Assembly: GCA_964467005.1 (NCBI GenBank)
Contig: CAYXPI010000031.1
Coordinates: forward strand, 1 to 27,498
DNA: 27,498 nucleotides
Reading direction: 5' to 3'
Source: Thermohalobaculum sp964467005
GTDB lineage: Bacteria; Pseudomonadota; Alphaproteobacteria; Rhodobacterales; Rhodobacteraceae
The first letter of the stretch is position 1; each line of letters opens with the position of its first letter. A model generated the notes under the pieces. It made no database searches. It worked only from the letters and a program-made list of their open reading frames with translations, and was not told where the DNA came from. Of this stretch, positions 24,316 through 27,498 are shown in pieces. A program made the translations under genes and the position numbers.

Positions 24316-24344
24316 AGTAGGCAGGCTCCCGCGGCGCATTTCAA
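24316..24344 (-). promoter_or_regulatory. Possible promoter of potABCD
   Basis: On the minus strand TTGAAA (24344-24339, 5/6 to the -35 consensus) is followed after 17 bases by CCTACT (24321-24316, 3/6). Transcription would begin close to 24308, which favours the potA ATG at 24287. The -10 box is weak. Confidence 0.28.
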
Positions 24345-24811
24345 GCGCGAACTTCGGAGCCCGGGGGGGGGCCGAGCCGCGCCGTCCGGGCGAGGGAGCG
24401 GCGTTGCGCCGGTGGCGTCGGGTGAGCACGGTCTTGGCGACGGGCCCCATCTGCCGGTGGAAGTTTGGCCCGCTCGGCGCAGACGGGGCGATCCGGAGCT
24501 CACGGTGTTCGTGCTGGAGACCCGGCGGGTCGGGGGCAGCCTCAGGCCCCTCAGCGGGCGCCGCTCGGGGTTCCGGCGTTTCGGACGGGCCGCGCATCTC
24601 CAGCGAGGCGGAGAGGGCGATCGGCACCCGTAACCGCGGCGGAGACGAGCATCTCGAGGCGCCCGCCCCCTGGACGACCGGGGGCATCTCCCCGGCGCGC
24701 GACGCCTGGACGGACGCCGTGACCCTGCCGAAAGCCGGCCTGATCCTGGAGGACGTCGAAAGCGCAAGGGGAGCACCGCCGCGGCCGGTGCGATGAAGGT
24801 GACCGACCTCG
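24345..24811. other. Stretch without a recognisable gene
   Basis: About 470 bases between potA and yeiH hold open frames on both strands, but none has a ribosome site, family motif or believable composition. A run of nine G residues occurs near 24363. The region may be spacer or a decayed gene. Confidence 0.5.
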
Positions 24812-24812
24812 C

Positions 24813-24829
24813 ACCCCCCGGGTTGGGGT
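24813..24829 (-). terminator. Weak hairpin after yeiH, possible terminator
   Basis: ACCCC and GGGGT arms form a five-base stem around a seven-base loop, 11 bases past the yeiH stop on its transcript. No U-run follows, so the call is tentative. Confidence 0.25.
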
Positions 24830-24839
24830 TCGCCCGCCC

Positions 24840-25871
24840 TCAGCCGAGCCAGAGGAGACCGGCGAGGATGAAGGCCGCGATGAAGACCGTCTCCGCCACG
24901 ATGAGGACGACGGCGGGCCCGCCCACATCCAGGATCCGTCGGAGCGAGACCTTCATGCCGACCGCCGCGATGGCCACGAGAAGCGCCCAGCGCGACAGGC
25001 TGCCGAGCGCGTCCGCGGCGATCTGGGGCACCGCCCCCACCGAATTGAGCGCGGCGAAGCCGAGGAAGGCGAGCACGAAACCGGGCACGAGGGGTGGGCG
25101 CGCCTCGCCGCCGCTGCCCTGGCCCGAGGCTCGGATGGCAAGCGCGAAGAGGAGGACCACCGGGGCCAGCATCGTGACCCGGATCAGCTTGACGAGCGTC
25201 GCGGTCTCGCCCGTGTCCTCGCTCACGGAAAAGCCCGCGCCGACGACCTGGGCCACGTCGTGGATCGTGCCGCCGAGGAACACCCCGGTCTCACGATGGT
25301 CGAGGCCCACCACGTCCACCAACATCGGATACAGGATCATGGCGAAGGTGGAGAGGACCGTGACGCTCAGCACGGTGAAGATGAGATTGCGCTCGGAATG
25401 CTCGTTCTTCGGCAGCACCGCCGCGATGGCCATGGCTGCCGAGGCCCCGCAGATGGCGACCGATCCGCCCGTGAGCAGCGCGAGCCGCCAGCCTCGCCCG
25501 AGGAGCCGCGCTCCGATGAGCCCGACGCCGATCGTCAGCGCGACGCCCGCGATCACGAGGGCGATGAGCTCCACCCCGAGGCCCATCAGAAGATCGACGC
25601 TGATCCGGGCGCCAAGAAGCGCGACGCCGATCCGCAGAACCGCCTTGGCCGCGAAGTCGATGCCGGCGACGCAGCGCCCCTCCTCGGCCAGGAAGTGGAA
25701 GGCGATGCCGATGAGAAGCGCCATCAGCATCGCCGGCGCGCCGTAATGGTCCGAGAGGAACTGCGCGGCGAGCCCCACCACCACCGACACGAGCACCCCC
25801 GGCCCGAGCTCTCGAGCGCGGGCCCGAAGGCCCTCGAGACGCGCCGAGGCCGGACCCGGGGAGAGCGTCAC
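24840..25871 (-). CDS. yeiH: YeiH-family (UPF0324) membrane protein, putative sulfate/sulfite exporter
   Basis: A 343-residue membrane protein with about ten hydrophobic segments. Family blocks include MALLIGIAFHFLAEE, KAVLRIGVALLGARIS, LTGGSVAICGASAAMAIAAVLP, VFLGGTIHDVAQVVGAGF and the C-terminal VGMKVSLRRILDVGGPAVVLIVAETVFIA. Members placed next to sulfonate-degradation genes are thought to export the sulfite or sulfate released. Directly downstream of xsc, that role fits here but is inferred. The GTG at 25871 lies eight bases past the xsc stop, with only a weak GAG before it, so translation is probably coupled. Confidence 0.88.
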   Translation of the reverse strand: MTLSPGPASARLEGLRARARELGPGVLVSVVVGLAAQFLSDHYGAPAMLMALLIGIAFHFLAEEGRCVAGIDFAAKAVLRIGVALLGARISVDLLMGLGVELIALVIAGVALTIGVGLIGARLLGRGWRLALLTGGSVAICGASAAMAIAAVLPKNEHSERNLIFTVLSVTVLSTFAMILYPMLVDVVGLDHRETGVFLGGTIHDVAQVVGAGFSVSEDTGETATLVKLIRVTMLAPVVLLFALAIRASGQGSGGEARPPLVPGFVLAFLGFAALNSVGAVPQIAADALGSLSRWALLVAIAAVGMKVSLRRILDVGGPAVVLIVAETVFIAAFILAGLLWLG

Positions 25872-25879
25872 GGAGGGGC

Positions 25880-27498
25880 TCAGAGGCGGGGCTGCTGCGG
25901 GCGCATGTCCTCGCGCCGGATGCCCGCCACCTCCACCGGCTTCTTCATCGCGTCGCGGCGGAAGGGCTCGCCGAGCTCCTGGTTGAGCACCACCTCGATG
26001 AGGGTGGTCACGTTCTCCTCCATCTGGGCGCGGATCGCCTCGCGGAGCGCCTCGGTGGTCTCCTCCATGGTGCGGGTCTGCACGCCCTTGAGCCCGCAGG
26101 CATCGGCCACCTTGGCGTAGTCGACGCCGAGATTGAGCTCGGTGCCCACGAAGTTGTCGTCGAACCAGAGGGTGGAGTTCCGCTTCTCCGCGCCCCACTG
26201 GTAGTTGCGGAAGACGACCATGGTGATCGCCGGCCAGTCGCCTCGCCCACAGGCCGTGAGCTCGTTCATCGAGATGCCGAAGGCACCGTCGCCTGCGAAG
26301 CCCACGCAGGGCACGTCCGGGCAGCCGATCTTGGCGCCGAGGATCGAGGGCAGGCCGTAGCCGCAGGGGCCGAAGAGGCCGGGTGCGAGGTATTTCCGGC
26401 CCTTCTCGAACATCGGATAGGCGTTGCCGATGGCGCAGTTGTTGCCGATGTCGGTCGAGATGATGGCCTCCTCCGGCATGGCGGACATGATCGCGCGCCA
26501 GGCCTGGCGGGGCGACATGCGGTCGGGCTCGCGCTCGCGGGCGCGCCGGTTCCAGGTCACGCCCTCGTCCGAGTCGTCCTCATGGTCCATCGAGGTGAGC
26601 TCCTGCGCCCAGCGCGAGCGGGCCTCGGCCACCATCGCCATTCGGGCCGAGCGGGCGGTTTCGTCGACGGTGTCGGGCAGCTGGGCCAGGATCTCCTCGG
26701 CCACCATGCGCGCGTCGCCCTGGATGCCGATCTCGACCCGCTTGGTGAGGCCGATGCGGTCCGCGTTGATGTCGACCTGGATGATCTTGGCGGCCTTCGG
26801 CCAATACTCGGTCTGATAGGCGGGGAGCGAGGAGAAGGGGTTGAGCCGGGTGCCGAGGGCCAGGATCACGTCGGCCTTGGCGATCATCTCCATGCCGGCC
26901 TTCGAGCCGTTGTAGCCGAGCGGCCCGCAGGAAAGCGGGTGGGAGCCCGGAAAGGCGTCGTTGTGCTGGTAGTTGCAGCAGACGGGCGCGCCGAGCCGCT
27001 CGGCGAGCGCCGCCGAGGCTGGGACCGCGCCCGAGAGCACGACGCCCGCGCCGTTGAGGATGACCGGGTGCTTGGCCGAGGCCAGGAGGGCGGCGGCGTC
27101 ACGGATCGCGCGCTCGGAGCCCCGCGGGTGCTCGATGTCGACGATCTGGGGCAGGTCGATGTCGATCACCTGGGTCCACATGTCCCGGGGCACGTTGATC
27201 TGCGCGGGCGCCGAGCCGCGATGGGCCTTGGTGATGACCCGGTTCAGCACCTCGGCGATGCGGGAGGGGTCGCGCACCTCCTCCTGGTAGCAGACGCAAT
27301 CCGCGAACATCCGCATCTGCTGCACCTCCTGGAAGCCGCCCTGGCCGATGGTCTTGTTGGCCGCCTGGGGCGTGACGAGGAGAAGCGGCGTGTGGTTCCA
27401 GAAGGCGGTGATGATCGGCGTCACGATGTTGGTGATGCCGGGGCCGTTCTGGGCGATCGCCATCGACATCTTGCCGGTCGCGCGGGTGTAGCCGTCGG
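25880..27498 (-). CDS. xsc: Sulfoacetaldehyde acetyltransferase Xsc (partial, N-terminus beyond the window)
   Basis: About 539 residues of a thiamine-diphosphate enzyme that splits sulfoacetaldehyde with phosphate into acetyl phosphate and sulfite, the key step in taurine and C2-sulfonate use. The visible part begins DGYTRATGKMSMAIAQNGPG, so roughly the first 60 residues are missing. The thiamine-diphosphate motif starts at GDGAFGISMNELTACGRG, and the family-specific NYQWGAEKRNSTLWFDDNFVGTEL block is present. The last residues are DMRPQQPRL. yeiH follows eight bases later. Upstream partners such as a taurine aminotransferase or regulator would lie to the right of the window. Confidence 0.96.
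   Translation of the reverse strand, partial: DGYTRATGKMSMAIAQNGPGITNIVTPIITAFWNHTPLLLVTPQAANKTIGQGGFQEVQQMRMFADCVCYQEEVRDPSRIAEVLNRVITKAHRGSAPAQINVPRDMWTQVIDIDLPQIVDIEHPRGSERAIRDAAALLASAKHPVILNGAGVVLSGAVPASAALAERLGAPVCCNYQHNDAFPGSHPLSCGPLGYNGSKAGMEMIAKADVILALGTRLNPFSSLPAYQTEYWPKAAKIIQVDINADRIGLTKRVEIGIQGDARMVAEEILAQLPDTVDETARSARMAMVAEARSRWAQELTSMDHEDDSDEGVTWNRRAREREPDRMSPRQAWRAIMSAMPEEAIISTDIGNNCAIGNAYPMFEKGRKYLAPGLFGPCGYGLPSILGAKIGCPDVPCVGFAGDGAFGISMNELTACGRGDWPAITMVVFRNYQWGAEKRNSTLWFDDNFVGTELNLGVDYAKVADACGLKGVQTRTMEETTEALREAIRAQMEENVTTLIEVVLNQELGEPFRRDAMKKPVEVAGIRREDMRPQQPRL

Noticed and set aside
24404..24796. Plus-strand frame whose end (KAGLILEDV) faintly resembles the tail of Y-family DNA polymerases
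   Set aside because: The match is under ten residues, the upstream polymerase regions are absent and there is no ribosome site.

Overview
This is a GC-rich chromosomal segment, apparently from an alphaproteobacterium (Rhodobacterales-like by gene content). The basis is the strongly GC-biased third codon positions, the xsc–yeiH pair, two polyamine-type ABC loci and short overlapping operons. That placement is inference; there is no rRNA or tRNA to confirm it. Almost all of the window is coding, and the genes deal with import and breakdown of small nitrogen- and sulfur-containing organics. No transcription factor, mobile element, tRNA or CRISPR array was seen.

Layout. (1) 1-2863, minus strand: a flavin amine oxidase, a polyamine-type periplasmic binding protein, and the start of an ABC ATPase cut by the left edge. 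(2) 3400-6531, plus strand: a complete pqqABCDE operon, including the 31-residue precursor peptide PqqA, for making the cofactor PQQ. (3) 6513-15049, minus strand: nine tightly packed genes in transcription order urtB-urtA-urtC-urtD-urtE-ureF-ureAB-ureC-ureD. They encode a urea/short-chain-amide ABC importer and a urease whose gamma and beta subunits are fused. ureE and ureG are not in the window. (4) 15294-20167, plus strand and divergent from (3): a 72-residue AtzG-like protein, an AtzE-like amidase, a second amidase of the Rhodococcus type and a YtcJ-type amidohydrolase. (5) 20329-24287, minus strand: potA-potB-potC-potD, a complete polyamine importer. (6) 24840-27498, minus strand: yeiH downstream of xsc (sulfoacetaldehyde acetyltransferase, cut by the right edge), a taurine/C2-sulfonate desulfonation pair.

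Blocks (3) and (4) diverge from a shared 244-bp control region. Read together they look like one module: import of urea or a urea-like amide, trimming by amidases and an amidohydrolase, and release of ammonia by urease. This is the strongest candidate here for a little-described system. Other points are a Gln at PqqC position 84, where I recall the Klebsiella enzyme having an active-site His; a perfect 24-bp palindrome between two transporter genes; and an 11-bp tandem repeat followed by two hairpins where blocks (4) and (5) converge.
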